This document shows, in pieces, positions 29,724-42,423 of a DNA stretch of 64,000 bases. Location of the stretch: assembly GCF_016918035.1 (NCBI RefSeq), contig NZ_JAERWK010000008.1, forward strand, positions 124,001-188,000, given 5' to 3'. The notes under the pieces were generated by a model. The model did no database searches. It was not told the DNA's origin and saw nothing but the letters and a program-made list of their open reading frames with translations. Within the stretch, counting starts at the first letter, position 1, and each line of letters starts with the position of its first letter. The position numbers and the translations under genes were made by a program. The stretch is from Nakamurella leprariae (GTDB lineage: Bacteria > Actinomycetota > Actinomycetes > Mycobacteriales > Nakamurellaceae).

Positions 29724-32321
29724 TCAGGCGTGGGTGACCAGGCCGAGCTCGGCCGGCGAGACCAGCAGCGGGTGCCGCGGCAGCACCCGTACGGTGTACC
29801 CCACCGCGCCCGACCGGGTCAGCGGCAACTGCGCCTCGAACCGGAAACCTTCAGCCGGGTCGACGCTCTCGGCCCCGGCCGGCAGCACCGACATCGGCAC
29901 GGTGGTGATGTCGTGCAGATCCTCGTGCTCGTCCACCCGCCCGGTGACGGTCTGCACCTCGACGTCCTCGGGCTGCAGATCGGCCAGGTCGACGAAGGCC
30001 CGGACGGTCATCACGTTGCCCAGCGACGGATCGGTGCCGATGCCCGAGGTGTCCACGTTCACCACGCGCACCAGCGGCCAGGCCGCCGCGACGCGCGTCT
30101 TCCACGCGGCCAGATCCTTGGCCACCGCAAGGTCCTGCCCGACCCGGCGGTTGTACCGGGCCGCCGGCCCGTAGTACCCGGTGACGTAGTCCCGGACCAT
30201 GCGGGTCGCCTGCACCCGTGGCCCCAGGTAGGCCAGGGCGTGCCGCACCATGTCGATCCAGGCCTGCGGCACCCCGGCCGCGTCCCGCTGGTAGAACAGC
30301 GGCGCCACCCGGCTCTCCACCAGCCCGTACAGGGCCGAGGCCTCCAGCTCATCCCGGCGGGCGTCGTCCACGCCGTTCGCCGACGGGATGGTCCACCCGT
30401 CGTGCCCGTCGTAGAGCTCGTCCCACCAGCCGTCGGAGATCGACAGGTTGAGCGCGCCGTTCAGCGCTGCCTTCATGCCCGAGGTGCCGGACGCCTCCTG
30501 CGGGCGGATCGGGTTGTTCAGCCAGACGTCGGCGCCGGCGCACAGCACCGAGGCCATGCCCATGTCGTAATCGGGCAGGAAGACGATGCGGTGCCGGATC
30601 TCCGGATCGTCGGTGAACCGGACCATCTCCTGCATGAAGCGCTTGCCGTACTCGTCGGCCGGATGCGCCTTGCCGGCCACCACGATCTGCACCGGGTGGT
30701 CACGGTCGAGCAGGATCTGCTTGAGCCGGGCCGGGTCGCGCAGCATGAGCGTGAGCCGCTTGTAGGTCGAGACGCGCCGGGCGAACCCGATGGTCAGCAC
30801 GTCCGGGTCGAGGATGCTGTCGGTCCAGTCGAGTTCGGCCTCGGTGCTGCCGCGCTGCAGGTAGGAGCGGCGGACGGTGGCCCGGGCCAGGTCGACCAGA
30901 CGGGATCGCAGCAGTCGCCGGATCTCCCACAGCCGGGCGGCCGGGACCCGGTCCGCAGCAGGCCATTCCGAGGCCGAGGCGAGGTCCTGCCAGTCGGCCA
31001 TCTCCCCCGCCACCTCGACCATCTCGCGGGCGGCCCAGGTGGGCAGGTGCACACCGTTGGTCACCGAGCCGATCGGCACCTCCTCGGCCTCGAAGCCCGG
31101 GTATAGCCCGGAGAACATGTTGCGGGACACGACGCCGTGCAGCTTGGCCACGCCGTTGGACCGCTGCCCCAGACGCAACCCCATGTGGGCCATGTTGAAC
31201 CGGCTCGGGTCCGGCTCCGCGCCCAGGGCAACGATGCGCTCGACCTCGATGCCGGGCAGCACTCGCGATCGGCCGTGCTGGTCGCCGTCGAGGTAGTGCC
31301 GCACGAGATCGACCGGGAAGCGGTCGATCCCGGCCGGGACCGGGGTGTGGGTGGTGAAGACGTTGCCGGCCCGGACGGCCGCCAGACCCTCGTCGAAGGT
31401 GACACCCTCGGCCGCGATCAGCTCGCTGATCCGCTCCACGCCCAGGAATCCGGCGTGCCCTTCGTTCATGTGGAAGACCTCGGGCCGCGCGTGCCCGGTG
31501 ATCCGGCACCAGGCGTTGATCGCCCGCACGCCGCCGATGCCCAGCAGGATCTCCTGCTTGATGCGGTGGTCCTGGTCGCCGCCGTACAGCCGATCGGTGA
31601 CCTGGCGCAGGTGGTCGTCGTTCTCCTCGATGTCGGCGTCCAGCAGCAGCAGCGGGACCCGGCCCACCTGGGCCAGCCAGACCCGGGCGGCCAGCGTGCG
31701 GCCACCGGGCATCGACACCGAGACGGTCAGCTGCCGGCCCGGACCCGCCTCCGGGTCGAGCACCCGCTCGATGGGCAGCCCCTGCGGGTCGTGCGCCGGG
31801 TAGTGCTCCTGCTGCCAGCCGTCGGCGGACAACGACTGCCAGAAGTAGCCGAAGTGGTAGAGCAGGCCGACCCCGATGATCGGCACGCCCAGGTCGGACG
31901 CCGACTTGAGGTGGTCCCCGGCCAGGATGCCCAGACCGCCGGAGTAGTTGGGCAGCACCTCGGTGAGGCCGAACTCCATGGAGAAATAGCCGACGGCGTC
32001 GGGGAACTCGGCCCCGGCGGCCACCTGCTGCTGGTACCAGCGGGGCTCCGACAGGTACAGGCCGAGGTCGTCGGACAGCGCCCGCATCCGCAGCAGGAAG
32101 TCCTCGTCGCCGGCCAGCTCCTGCAGGCGGGCCACCGAGACGGCCCCCAGCAGGGCCAGGGGATCGCCCTCCAGCTGCTCCCACAGCTGTCGGTCGATGT
32201 CCGCGAACAGGTCCTTGCTGGCCGGATGCCAGGACCAGCGCAGGTTGCGGATCAGTGCGCCGAGGGGTTCCAGCGGCTCGGGCAGCTGCGGGCGGACGGT
32301 GAACCGACGGAGGGCCTTCAC
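29724..32321 (-). CDS. glgP: Alpha-glucan phosphorylase (GlgP, DUF3417-containing)
   Basis: 865 residues from the GTG at 32321 (MKALRRFTVRPQLPEPLEPLGALIRNLRWSWHP is the typical N-terminal DUF3417 start). Phosphorolyses alpha-1,4-glucan to glucose-1-phosphate. Substrate motifs HMNEGHAGFLG and THTPVPAGIDRF, and the PLP site EASGTSGMKAALNGALNLS with its lysine, are present. Divergent from glgE across 219 bp; a -10 TTAGGTT lies 7 nt upstream, so the mRNA may be leaderless. Opposes glgE in glucan turnover. Confidence 0.95.
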   Translation of the reverse strand: MKALRRFTVRPQLPEPLEPLGALIRNLRWSWHPASKDLFADIDRQLWEQLEGDPLALLGAVSVARLQELAGDEDFLLRMRALSDDLGLYLSEPRWYQQQVAAGAEFPDAVGYFSMEFGLTEVLPNYSGGLGILAGDHLKSASDLGVPIIGVGLLYHFGYFWQSLSADGWQQEHYPAHDPQGLPIERVLDPEAGPGRQLTVSVSMPGGRTLAARVWLAQVGRVPLLLLDADIEENDDHLRQVTDRLYGGDQDHRIKQEILLGIGGVRAINAWCRITGHARPEVFHMNEGHAGFLGVERISELIAAEGVTFDEGLAAVRAGNVFTTHTPVPAGIDRFPVDLVRHYLDGDQHGRSRVLPGIEVERIVALGAEPDPSRFNMAHMGLRLGQRSNGVAKLHGVVSRNMFSGLYPGFEAEEVPIGSVTNGVHLPTWAAREMVEVAGEMADWQDLASASEWPAADRVPAARLWEIRRLLRSRLVDLARATVRRSYLQRGSTEAELDWTDSILDPDVLTIGFARRVSTYKRLTLMLRDPARLKQILLDRDHPVQIVVAGKAHPADEYGKRFMQEMVRFTDDPEIRHRIVFLPDYDMGMASVLCAGADVWLNNPIRPQEASGTSGMKAALNGALNLSISDGWWDELYDGHDGWTIPSANGVDDARRDELEASALYGLVESRVAPLFYQRDAAGVPQAWIDMVRHALAYLGPRVQATRMVRDYVTGYYGPAARYNRRVGQDLAVAKDLAAWKTRVAAAWPLVRVVNVDTSGIGTDPSLGNVMTVRAFVDLADLQPEDVEVQTVTGRVDEHEDLHDITTVPMSVLPAGAESVDPAEGFRFEAQLPLTRSGAVGYTVRVLPRHPLLVSPAELGLVTHA

Positions 32322-32328
32322 GACCCCG

Positions 32329-32359
32329 AACCTAACCCGGCCCCGGCCACGGCGGTCAA
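32329..32359 (-). promoter_or_regulatory. glgP promoter, probably leaderless
   Basis: On the minus strand TTGACC (rc of 32354-32359) is followed at 18 bp by TTAGGT (rc of 32330-32335); shifting one base gives TAGGTT with a 19-bp spacer. The GTG start is 7-8 nt after the -10. Confidence 0.5.
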
Positions 32360-32528
32360 CGGCCCGACGACTTTCCGATGACATCTGCCCAGTCCGGCAC
32401 GATCCAGACACTCAGGGTGATCTTCGGTCACAGCAGAACCGGGTGCCGTCCTCCGGGTGGCCCAGCGGTGTCCGACACGCCGTGTCGCCCGCGGGTACGG
32501 CGCCGGTGCACCACCGGGGGCCTCCCGG

Positions 32529-32534
32529 TAGGTT
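32529..32534 (+). promoter_or_regulatory. Candidate -10 (TAGGTT) for leaderless glgE
   Basis: TAGGTT is followed by six bases and the glgE GTG. The -35 side (around 32505-32511) is weak. The same hexamer serves glgP on the other strand. Confidence 0.4.
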
Positions 32535-32540
32535 GGCCGC

Positions 32541-34580
32541 GTGGCTGGTCGCATCGGACTGAACGACATCACTCCCACGGTCGCCTGCGGGCGGTACCCC
32601 AGCAAGGCGGTGGTCGGAGCACCGGTGGAGATCACCGCGACGGTCTTCCGGGAGGGACACGACGCCGTCGCCGCGAACGTGGTGTGGCGGCCGCCGGCCG
32701 ACCCCGTCACCGGGCGCCGGCCGCGCGAGGCGGCCGGACCGCTGCACCGGATGACCCGGACCGCGGACTGGAGCACCTCCTACACCGCCACCGTGGTGCC
32801 CGACCGGCCGGGACTGTGGAGCTTCGTGGTCGAGGCCTGGAGCGATCCGTTGAACACCTGGCGGCACGCTGTCGAGGTCAAGGCGGCCGCGGGTCAGGGC
32901 GCCGACGAACTGGCCAACGACCTGGAGACCGGCGCCCGGCTGCTGGAGACGCTGGCCGCGCGCCCGCGGCAGCGCTACACCGCCGCCATCTCCGTGGCCG
33001 TGGACGCCCTGCGCGACGGGACCCGTTCGGTGGCCGAACGTCTCGGTCCGGCACTGGCCGACGAGCTGTGGTCGGTGCTGCAGGCCGAGCCCATCCGCGA
33101 ACTGGTGACCAAGTCCCCCGCACAGCAGGTGTGGGTCGACGTCCCGCTGGCCGAGTCCAGCGCCTGGTACGAGTTCTTCCCGCGGTCGGTCGGCGCCGAG
33201 ATCGATGTGGAGGGCCGGCCGTTGCGGCACGGTACCTTCCGCGAGTCCATCGGCATGTTGGACCGCATCGCCGCCATGGGCTTCGACATCGTCTACCTGC
33301 CGCCGATCCACCCCATCGGCGAGGTGAACCGCAAGGGGCGCAACAACACCGTCACCCCGGAGCTTACCGACGTCGGCTCGCCCTGGGCCATCGGGTCGCG
33401 GTTCGGCGGCCACGACGCCGTGCACCCGGAGCTCGGCACCCTGGAGGACTTCGACGCGTTCGTGGCCGCGGCCACCGAGCGCGGCCTCACGATCGCGCTC
33501 GACCTGGCCCTGCAGTGCGCCCCGGACCACCCCTGGGTGGCCGAGCACCCGGAGTGGTTCACCACCCGGCCGGACGGCAGCATCGCGTACGCGGAGAACC
33601 CCCCGAAGAAGTACCAGGACATCTACCCGCTCAACTTCGACAACGACCCGCAGGGCCTGTACGCCGAGGTGCTCCGGGTGGTGCAGCACTGGATCGACCA
33701 CGGGGTCCGCGTCTTCCGGGTGGACAACCCGCACACCAAGCCGATCGACTTCTGGGAGTGGCTGATCGCACAGGTGCACCGCCAGCACCCGGACGTGATC
33801 TTCCTGGCCGAGGCGTTCACCAAGCCGGCGATGATGCACGAGCTGGGCCGGCTCGGTTTCACGCAGTCGTACACCTACTTCACCTGGCGCAACGCCAAGC
33901 AGGAGCTCATCGACTACGCAGTGGAGCTGGTCGAGGCCAGCGACTACATGCGGCCGAACTTCTGGCCCAACACGCCGGACATCCTGCACGAGGCGCTGCA
34001 GCACGGCGGTCCGGCCAACTTCGCCATCCGCGCCACCCTGGCCGCCACGCTGAGTCCCAGCTGGGGCGTGTACTCCGGGTTCGAGCTCTTCGAGCACCGG
34101 GCCGTACGGGTGGGCAGCGAGGAGTACCTGGACTCCGAGAAGTACCAGCTGCGTCCCCGGGACTACGCCGCCGCGCTGAGCCAGGGAGGTTCCCTGGAGC
34201 CCTACATCGGCCGGATGAACGCCGTCCGGCGCGCCCATCCGGCCCTGCAGCGGATGAAAGGTCTTTGGTTCCACGGTATCTCGAACGACCAGATGCTGTG
34301 CTTCTCCCGGCACGACCCGGTCAGCGGGGACACCGTGATCGTCGTGGTCACCCTGGACCCGTTCAAGCCGCAGTCCGGTGAGACTGCTTTGGACATGGCC
34401 CAGCTGGGTATGTCCTGGGACGAGCGGTTCGAGGTGGTCGACGAACTGTCCGGCGAGACCTACCAGTGGGGGGAGCGCAACTTCGTCCTGCTCGACCCGC
34501 ACTGGCGGACGGCGCACGTCCTGACCGTCCGCCGACCCGAACCGACACCGGCGACGCCGTCCGCTCCGCCGCTCGGCTGA
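32541..34580 (+). CDS. glgE: Maltose-1-phosphate maltosyltransferase (GlgE)
   Basis: 679 residues, GH13 subfamily 3. Extends alpha-1,4-glucan with maltosyl units from maltose-1-phosphate. An N-terminal beta-sandwich and helical domain (1-~190) precede the barrel. Nucleophile D395 ([10 protein letters not shown]), acid/base E424 (FLAEAFTKP) and D480 (NTPDIL) match the Streptomyces enzyme numbering within one residue. GTG start, likely leaderless. First gene of glgE-treS-mak-glgB-peptidase, all plus strand and closely spaced. Confidence 0.97.
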   Translation: MAGRIGLNDITPTVACGRYPSKAVVGAPVEITATVFREGHDAVAANVVWRPPADPVTGRRPREAAGPLHRMTRTADWSTSYTATVVPDRPGLWSFVVEAWSDPLNTWRHAVEVKAAAGQGADELANDLETGARLLETLAARPRQRYTAAISVAVDALRDGTRSVAERLGPALADELWSVLQAEPIRELVTKSPAQQVWVDVPLAESSAWYEFFPRSVGAEIDVEGRPLRHGTFRESIGMLDRIAAMGFDIVYLPPIHPIGEVNRKGRNNTVTPELTDVGSPWAIGSRFGGHDAVHPELGTLEDFDAFVAAATERGLTIALDLALQCAPDHPWVAEHPEWFTTRPDGSIAYAENPPKKYQDIYPLNFDNDPQGLYAEVLRVVQHWIDHGVRVFRVDNPHTKPIDFWEWLIAQVHRQHPDVIFLAEAFTKPAMMHELGRLGFTQSYTYFTWRNAKQELIDYAVELVEASDYMRPNFWPNTPDILHEALQHGGPANFAIRATLAATLSPSWGVYSGFELFEHRAVRVGSEEYLDSEKYQLRPRDYAAALSQGGSLEPYIGRMNAVRRAHPALQRMKGLWFHGISNDQMLCFSRHDPVSGDTVIVVVTLDPFKPQSGETALDMAQLGMSWDERFEVVDELSGETYQWGERNFVLLDPHWRTAHVLTVRRPEPTPATPSAPPLG

Positions 34581-34632
34581 CCCGCCCCACCGTCGTCCAG
34601 TCCGGCCCTCGCCTGGTGAAGGAACGCACCGC

Positions 34633-36399
<1,767 letters not shown>

Positions 36400-36448
36400 C
36401 GGCGGCGATCGTGCAGACCAGGCCGAGCTCGTCGAGGAGGACCGGAAA

Positions 36449-37897
36449 GTGACGTCAGCGAACGCAGGATCGGATCCGGGCGCGGCCGCCCAGGCCGCGC
36501 CGGTGAGCGACACCGACCTGGTGACCCTGCTCGCCGGCTGGCTGCCGCAGCAGCGGTGGTACGCCGCGAAGCAGGATCCCGACGCGGTCGTCGGCATCAC
36601 CGACCGCAACCTGGTCGCCGTCGCCGGCGAGCACGACCTGCACGTGACGGTCGAGCAGGTGCTCATCGAGGTGAGCGGGTCGCACGGGCGCTCGCAGTAC
36701 CAGCTGTGGCTGGCCTGGCAACCCGAGGGCACCGGGGCCGAGGAGCACGCCGGTGCCATCGGCACGGCCGGCGGACTGTCCGCCACCGACGCGCTGCTGC
36801 TGCCGGCGGTGTCCCGCCTGTTGATCACCACCGTGGCCGACGCCGCCGCCCTGGGCCCGGTGCACGCGGTCCGCGAACCCGACGCCGACATCGACATCAC
36901 CGCGCACGGCATGGTCATCGGCGCCGAGCAGTCCAACACCTCCATCGTGTACGGCCATTCGGCCATCCTGAAGATGTTCCGACGCCTGGAGCCGGGTCCG
37001 AACCCGGACGCCGAGGTGCACCGGGCGCTGGCGGCCGCCGGATGCCGGCACATCGCCGAGCCGCTGGGCGAGCTGATCGGCCCGGTCGGCGACGAGGAGG
37101 CCGGCCGGGAGACGACGCTGGGCCTGCTCACCCGGTTCTACCCGAACAGTGCCGAGGGCTGGGCGATGGCCCTGTCCAGCGTCCGCGACCTGATGGCCGA
37201 GGGCGACCTGCGGGCGGACGAGGTGGGTGGCGACTTCGCGGCCGAGGCACACCGGCTCGGCGAGGCGGTCGCCGCGGTGCACGCCGACCTGGCCGGCGCC
37301 TTCGGCGGCCGCTCGGCCGACACCGACGAGCTGCGCCGCATCCTCGACGACATGGCCATCGAGGCCCGGTCGGCGGCCGAGCAGGCGCCGTCGCTGACCC
37401 AGTACCTGCCCGGGATCCTCGCGGTGTTCGAGCAGGCCGCCGCGCACGCCGCCTCGCTGCAACTGCAGCGCGTCCACGGCGATCTGCACCTGGGGCAGAC
37501 GCTGCGCACCCTGACCGGCTGGCTGGTCATCGACTTCGAGGGTGAGCCGGCCAAGCCGCTGGCCTTCCGCCGGTCGATGCAGAGCCCGCTCAAGGACATC
37601 GCGGGCATGCTGCGCTCGTTCGACTACGCCGCCCACCAGCCGCTGGTGGGCGGCCGACCGGACGCCCAGCACGTCTTCCGGGCGGCCGAGTGGGCCGCCC
37701 GCAACAGCACGGCCTTCTGCGACGGCTACGCCGCCGCGGCCGGCACGGACCCGCGGCAGGCCGGCGGCCTGCTCCGGGCGTTCGAACTGGACAAGGCGGT
37801 GTACGAGGTCGTCTACGAGCACGGCCACCGCCCGAGTTGGGAAAGCATTCCACTGCAGGCGGTTTCCCGCCTCATCAATGCCGGAGGATCCCTGTGA
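36449..37897 (+). CDS. mak: Maltokinase (Mak/Pep2)
   Basis: 482 residues, slightly longer than the ~455 usual. Phosphorylates maltose to maltose-1-phosphate for GlgE. The kinase core has the catalytic motif [12 protein letters not shown] (HxDxHxxQ) and the metal-binding [10 protein letters not shown], followed by the maltokinase signature [22 protein letters not shown]. The N-terminal cap has [18 protein letters not shown] start with GGAGG 8 nt upstream. The stop overlaps the glgB start in GTGA. Confidence 0.95.
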   Translation: MTSANAGSDPGAAAQAAPVSDTDLVTLLAGWLPQQRWYAAKQDPDAVVGITDRNLVAVAGEHDLHVTVEQVLIEVSGSHGRSQYQLWLAWQPEGTGAEEHAGAIGTAGGLSATDALLLPAVSRLLITTVADAAALGPVHAVREPDADIDITAHGMVIGAEQSNTSIVYGHSAILKMFRRLEPGPNPDAEVHRALAAAGCRHIAEPLGELIGPVGDEEAGRETTLGLLTRFYPNSAEGWAMALSSVRDLMAEGDLRADEVGGDFAAEAHRLGEAVAAVHADLAGAFGGRSADTDELRRILDDMAIEARSAAEQAPSLTQYLPGILAVFEQAAAHAASLQLQRVHGDLHLGQTLRTLTGWLVIDFEGEPAKPLAFRRSMQSPLKDIAGMLRSFDYAAHQPLVGGRPDAQHVFRAAEWAARNSTAFCDGYAAAAGTDPRQAGGLLRAFELDKAVYEVVYEHGHRPSWESIPLQAVSRLINAGGSL

Positions 37898-40734
37898 CCG
37901 ACGAACCGCAGCGCGAGGCGGCCGCCCCCAAGCCGCGGGCGACCCGGGCGCGCAAGCCGAAGTCGGATCCGGCCGCCGCGGCCGTTCCCGACGCCGCAGC
38001 CCCGGCCGGGACCGAGCCCGTCCCCGCGAAGAAGCCCCGGGCCAGCCGGGCCCGCAAGCCCGCAGCCACCGCCGAGCCGACCCCCACCGATCCGACCGCG
38101 GAAGGTTCGGCGGCCGCGGCCGCCCCCGCGGCCAAGGCACCGGCCAAGCCGCGCGCCTCGCGGGCCCGCAAGAAGCCGGCCGAGGTGGTCGAGCTGGAGG
38201 GCACCGTCGCCGGTGTCCCGGCGACCGAGGTCCCCGCCGACACCGCTGTCGACACCGCCGCCGAGACGCCCGCCGTGGACACCACGCCGGCCGACGTGGC
38301 CGTGGACACCCGCGGGGTCAGCGTCCTCTCCGCCGCCGGGGCGGCCGCCGCGGTCGCGCCGGCGGCCGTGGTGGCCGGGTCCGCCACCGTCGAGACGCCG
38401 CTGGCCGAGCAGTCGGTCCCGGCGGACCAGCCGCAGGCCGGCGGCGCCACCACCGAGCCGGAGACCCGGGCGGCCGTGGCCGAGCAGGGCTGGGTCCCGT
38501 CCGCCGACGACTACGAGCGGGTCATCGGGGGCGAGACCCACGACCCGCACGCCCTGCTGGGCGCCCACCCGCGGCCGGACGGCTCCACCGTGGTCCGCAC
38601 CCTGCGCCACCAGGCCACCGAGGTGGTGCTGCTCACCGACGGCCGCGAGCTGCCGTTCGAGCACACCCACGGGGGAATCTTCTCCGTCGAGGTGCCGGGG
38701 CCGGTGGGCGACTACCGCATCCGGATCAGCTACCCCGACGGCAACACCTACGAGGTCGACGACCCGTACCGGTGGCTGCCGACCCTGGGTGAGCTGGATC
38801 TGCACCTGATCGGTGAGGGTCGGCACGAGCGGCTGTGGGACGTCCTCGGGGCGCACGTGCGCAGCTACGACACCCCGGGCGGCACCGTCACCGGCACGTC
38901 CTTCGCGGTGTGGGCGCCGAACGCCCGCGGGGTGCGGGTCACCGGCGACTTCGACCACTGGACGGGATCGGGCACCCCGATGCGTTCGCTCGGGTCGTCC
39001 GGTGTCTGGGAACTCTTCGTGCCGGGCATCGGCGACGGGACCCGGTACAAGTACCAGATCCTCGGCCAGGACGGCGTCTGGCGCGACAAGGCGGATCCGC
39101 TGGCCTTCGCCGCCGAACGCCCGCCGGCCACCGCCTCGACGGTCACCACCAGCCGCCACGAGTGGTCGGACGCCGACTGGCTGGCCCGGCGCGCCGAGAC
39201 GGACCAGCTGAGCTCGCCCATGTCGATCTACGAGATCCACTTCGGCTCGTGGCGCAGTGATCTGGGCTACCGCGAGGCCGCCGACGCGCTCATCGAGGAC
39301 CTGGCCGAGACCGGCTTCACCCACGTCGAGTTCCTGCCGCTGGCCGGGCACCCGTTCGCCCCGTCGTGGGGCTACCAGGTCACCTCGTACTACGCGCCGG
39401 ACGCCCGGTTCGGCTCGCCGGACGACCTGAAGTACCTGATCGACCGGCTGCACCAGGCCGGCATCGGTGTGATCATGGACTGGGTCCCGGCCCACTTCCC
39501 CAAGGACGAGTGGGCGCTGGCCCGTTTCGACGGGACACCGCTGTACGAGCACCCGGATCCGCGCCGTGGTGAGCAGATGGACTGGGGCACCTACGTCTTC
39601 GACTTCGGTCGGCGCGAGGTGCGCAACTTCCTGGTGGCCAACGCGCTCTACTGGCTGGAGGAGTTCCACATCGACGGCCTGCGCGTCGACGCAGTCGCCT
39701 CGATGCTGTACCTGGACTACTCGCGGGAACCGGGCCAGTGGCTGCCGAACGTGTACGGCGGCAACGAGAACCTGGACGCGGTGGCCTTCCTGCAGGAGAC
39801 CAACGCCACCGTCGGCAAGCGGGTGCCGGGTGCGGTCACCATCGCCGAGGAGTCCACCGCGTGGCCGGGCGTGACCCGGCCCACGCACCTGGGGGGGCTT
39901 GGCTTCCACCTGAAGTGGAACATGGGGTGGATGCACGACACCCTCGGGTACATCGCCCGGGACGCGGTCCACCGGTCCTGGCACCACAACGAGATGACCT
40001 TCTCGCTCATGTACGCGTTCAGCGAGAACTTCGTGCTGCCCATCAGTCACGACGAGGTGGTGCACGGCAAGGGCTCGCTGTGGGGCAAGATCCCGGGCGA
40101 CGACTGGCAGAAGGCCGCCACCCTGCGCACCTACCTGGCGCACCAGTGGGCGCACCCGGGCAAGCAGCTGCTGTTCATGGGCCAGGAACTCGGCAACCCG
40201 TGGGAGTGGAACGACTCCCACGAGCTGCCGTGGCAGCTCCGCGAGCAGCCGCTGCACGAGGGCGTGCGCCGGCTCGTCGGTGACCTGAACCGGGTCTACA
40301 AGTCATCACCCGCGCTGTACAGCCAGGACTTCACCTCGGCCGGCTTCACCTGGGTCGACGCCAACGACCGGGACGGCAACGTGCTGGCGTACCTGCGGTG
40401 GGGCTCGGACGGGTCGGTGCTGGCCTGCGTGCTCAACTTCTCGCCGACGCCCAAGAGCGGGTACCGGGTCGGGCTGCCGTTCGGCGGCGTGTGGCGCGAG
40501 GTCGTCAACTCCGACTCGGAGTGGTACGGCGGATCGGGCGCCGGCAACATGGGCGCCGTCATGGCCTCGGACACCAGCTGGCACGGACAGCCGGCCAGCG
40601 CCACGTTGACCCTGCCGCCGTTGGGTGCGTTGTGGTTCGTGCCGGAGGGTCAGCTCGGTGACCTCGGCGCTCTGGTCGACCAGAGCGCCGGGGACTCCGA
40701 GGCGGGGGACCAGGTGTCGCAGGACCAGGACTGA
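37894..40734 (+). CDS. glgB: 1,4-alpha-glucan branching enzyme with H1-like N-terminal tail
   Basis: 946 residues; typical GlgB is ~730. GTG 37894 has GGAGG 6 nt upstream. The first ~196 residues are a disordered Ala/Pro/Lys/Arg tail: KPRATRARK at 13-21, KPRASRARK at 47-55 and 85-93, then an acidic/Ala-rich stretch (97-196). The enzyme starts near [16 protein letters not shown]-terminal domains, barrel with nucleophile D599 ([10 protein letters not shown]), E652 (TIAEESTAW) and D720 ([12 protein letters not shown]), and the C-terminal beta domain. Forms alpha-1,6 branches on GlgE product. The basic tail resembles actinobacterial nucleoid proteins rather than any carbohydrate module; its role is unknown. 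Confidence 0.95.
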   Translation: MTDEPQREAAAPKPRATRARKPKSDPAAAAVPDAAAPAGTEPVPAKKPRASRARKPAATAEPTPTDPTAEGSAAAAAPAAKAPAKPRASRARKKPAEVVELEGTVAGVPATEVPADTAVDTAAETPAVDTTPADVAVDTRGVSVLSAAGAAAAVAPAAVVAGSATVETPLAEQSVPADQPQAGGATTEPETRAAVAEQGWVPSADDYERVIGGETHDPHALLGAHPRPDGSTVVRTLRHQATEVVLLTDGRELPFEHTHGGIFSVEVPGPVGDYRIRISYPDGNTYEVDDPYRWLPTLGELDLHLIGEGRHERLWDVLGAHVRSYDTPGGTVTGTSFAVWAPNARGVRVTGDFDHWTGSGTPMRSLGSSGVWELFVPGIGDGTRYKYQILGQDGVWRDKADPLAFAAERPPATASTVTTSRHEWSDADWLARRAETDQLSSPMSIYEIHFGSWRSDLGYREAADALIEDLAETGFTHVEFLPLAGHPFAPSWGYQVTSYYAPDARFGSPDDLKYLIDRLHQAGIGVIMDWVPAHFPKDEWALARFDGTPLYEHPDPRRGEQMDWGTYVFDFGRREVRNFLVANALYWLEEFHIDGLRVDAVASMLYLDYSREPGQWLPNVYGGNENLDAVAFLQETNATVGKRVPGAVTIAEESTAWPGVTRPTHLGGLGFHLKWNMGWMHDTLGYIARDAVHRSWHHNEMTFSLMYAFSENFVLPISHDEVVHGKGSLWGKIPGDDWQKAATLRTYLAHQWAHPGKQLLFMGQELGNPWEWNDSHELPWQLREQPLHEGVRRLVGDLNRVYKSSPALYSQDFTSAGFTWVDANDRDGNVLAYLRWGSDGSVLACVLNFSPTPKSGYRVGLPFGGVWREVVNSDSEWYGGSGAGNMGAVMASDTSWHGQPASATLTLPPLGALWFVPEGQLGDLGALVDQSAGDSEAGDQVSQDQD

Positions 40735-42107
40735 TGGCCCCGTCCCCGGGCCGGCAGTGGTCGACTGCCGGCCCGGGGCGGTGGCTGTTGGCGCTGCTGG
40801 CCGTGCTGGTCGTGGTGGCCGCGTTCCTTCCCGGCTTCGTGCCGCAGGTGGCCCCGGGCCGAGCCGGCACCGCCGACCGGGCCGAACGGGTCGACGTGTC
40901 CCCCGGCGCCACGGCCGAGGACCTGGTGCCCGGTGTGCCGTTCCGCGGAACGGTGCCCGGCGCGGCCCTCACCGCCGACGACCGCGTGGTGCTGGCCATC
41001 CTGGCCGATCTGCAACGGTTCTGGACCGACGAACTGGGTGAGCTGGACACGCCGACGGGTGGCTACGCCGCCGTCGGCGTCGGCGCGACCGGCAGCGACG
41101 TGCTGTGCCTGGGTGGTGACGACACGATCTCGTTCAACGCCTACTACTGCCACGACGAGGACGGCATCGTCTGGGACGCCACGTCGCTGGTGCCCAGTCT
41201 GCGGGCCCGGTCCGGGGATGCCGGCCTGGCCAGTGCCCTGGCCCACGAGTTCGGGCACGCCGTGCAGGCCCGGCTCCGACCGGAGATGTTCGACCGCGAC
41301 ACCCCCACGCTGATCACCGAGGCCCAGGCCGATTGCGCCGCCGGCGCCTTCCTGGCCTGGGCCGCCGAGGGCGGCACCGAGCACCTGCGACTCGGCCAGG
41401 ACTCGATGGCCCGCGCCCTCACTCCCGTCCTGGACCTGGCCGATCCTCCCGGCGTGGACGTGCTGGACCCGGCCGCGCACGGCTCGGCCGTGGACCGGGC
41501 CACCGCCTGGTTGACCGGGGCCAGGGACGGGACCGCCGCCTGCTGGGAACTCGGCGACGAGCTGCTCGGGCGGAGCACCCTGAACGTCGGGGGAGGCGTC
41601 GCCGGCGACTCCGGAACGGATCCCGCCGCGGCCCGGTCCGCCCGCAGCAGCGACGAGATCATCACCGCGGGCACGCGTTCCGCTGCCGCGTTCGCCGACC
41701 GGGTCGGTCTGGGCGGCTCGGTCGACGCCGACCGCATCGCTCCCGAGCACGCCCCGGGCGTCCCCGACGTCGACACCGCCCGCCGCATCGGCACCTTCGC
41801 GCCGGCCGCGGCGGCCGTGCAGCGGGTCGGCTTCGAGCGCATCGGGTCCCGTCCGGGCGCCGCGTGCTTCCTCGGCGCCTGGACGGCGTGGACGACGGAG
41901 TCGGGGTGGACGCTGGTCAGCGACGCCGGGCTCGGGTCGGGCGCCTCCCCCGGCCGCGACCCGGAGCAGCTGGGGACCGTCCCGGGCGACGCCGACCAGG
42001 CGCTGCGGCTGCTGAGCCGGGAACCGGGCGTCCGGTTGACCGAACTGTCCGGCTTCGTCACCGGCTTCCAGGACGGCTACGACCCCGGGATCCGCGCCTG
42101 CCAGTGA
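40734..42107 (+). CDS. Membrane-anchored neutral zinc metallopeptidase (YpfJ-like)
   Basis: 457 residues. An N-terminal helix WLLALLAVLVVVAAFLPGF (residues ~17-35) acts as signal anchor, so the catalytic part lies outside the membrane. The zinc site is HEFGH at 171-175 (SALAHEFGHAVQARL) with E196 in LITEAQADCAAG as likely third ligand, the pattern of putative neutral zinc metallopeptidases. The start overlaps the glgB stop by one base (TGATG), so it is translated with the glucan genes, though no functional link is evident. Substrate unknown. Confidence 0.8.
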   Translation: MAPSPGRQWSTAGPGRWLLALLAVLVVVAAFLPGFVPQVAPGRAGTADRAERVDVSPGATAEDLVPGVPFRGTVPGAALTADDRVVLAILADLQRFWTDELGELDTPTGGYAAVGVGATGSDVLCLGGDDTISFNAYYCHDEDGIVWDATSLVPSLRARSGDAGLASALAHEFGHAVQARLRPEMFDRDTPTLITEAQADCAAGAFLAWAAEGGTEHLRLGQDSMARALTPVLDLADPPGVDVLDPAAHGSAVDRATAWLTGARDGTAACWELGDELLGRSTLNVGGGVAGDSGTDPAAARSARSSDEIITAGTRSAAAFADRVGLGGSVDADRIAPEHAPGVPDVDTARRIGTFAPAAAAVQRVGFERIGSRPGAACFLGAWTAWTTESGWTLVSDAGLGSGASPGRDPEQLGTVPGDADQALRLLSREPGVRLTELSGFVTGFQDGYDPGIRACQ

Positions 42108-42252
42108 CCGATCGTCCGGATCGCCGGAAACGGGTGGAGTGTCACACCGACGGAATTCGCCTACCCCGCGGCGTTGCGACCGCCGATCGGCGGGATCCGT
42201 TGCCCACGGTCCGACAGCTCTTCGCGTTCCGACACCTGAAGATCACCTGTAG

Positions 42253-42277
42253 GGAACCTGTGTCTCGGGGTACGTTC
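42253..42277 (+). promoter_or_regulatory. ECF-sigma-like promoter GGAAC-N15-CGTTC
   Basis: GGAAC (42253-42257) and CGTTC (42273-42277) resemble the -35 and -10 of extracytoplasmic-function sigma promoters. The gene start is ~147 nt downstream. Spacing is at the short end of the usual range; weak evidence alone. Confidence 0.3.
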
Positions 42278-42333
42278 GCTTCACTCGAACCATCGGCCCA
42301 GCACTCCGAACGTCCTGCGGTCAGCGCCTTCTC

Positions 42334-42363
42334 GTCGGTCGCGCCAGTGGTGGCGCGACCGAC
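42334..42363 (+). terminator. 13-bp stem hairpin in the leader of the surface-protein gene
   Basis: Arm gtcggtcgcgcca (42334-42346) pairs perfectly with 42351-42363 around the loop gtgg. It sits 60 nt before the GTG. It could end upstream transcription, attenuate, or protect the mRNA 5' end; no U-run follows. Confidence 0.5.
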
Positions 42364-42423
42364 GGTCCCGTCCGCCGGGCAGCCGGAGGTCTGCGCCGAC
42401 CGCACCCGTTCCAGGAGGAACCC

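Larger units (their letters stand above)
42108..42423. other. Intergenic region before the surface-protein/sortase pair
   Basis: 316 bp with no gene. It contains a 14-bp palindrome ccgccgatcggcgg (42180-42193) that may terminate the peptidase transcript, an ECF-like promoter (42253-42277) and a strong leader hairpin (42334-42363). Confidence 0.6.
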
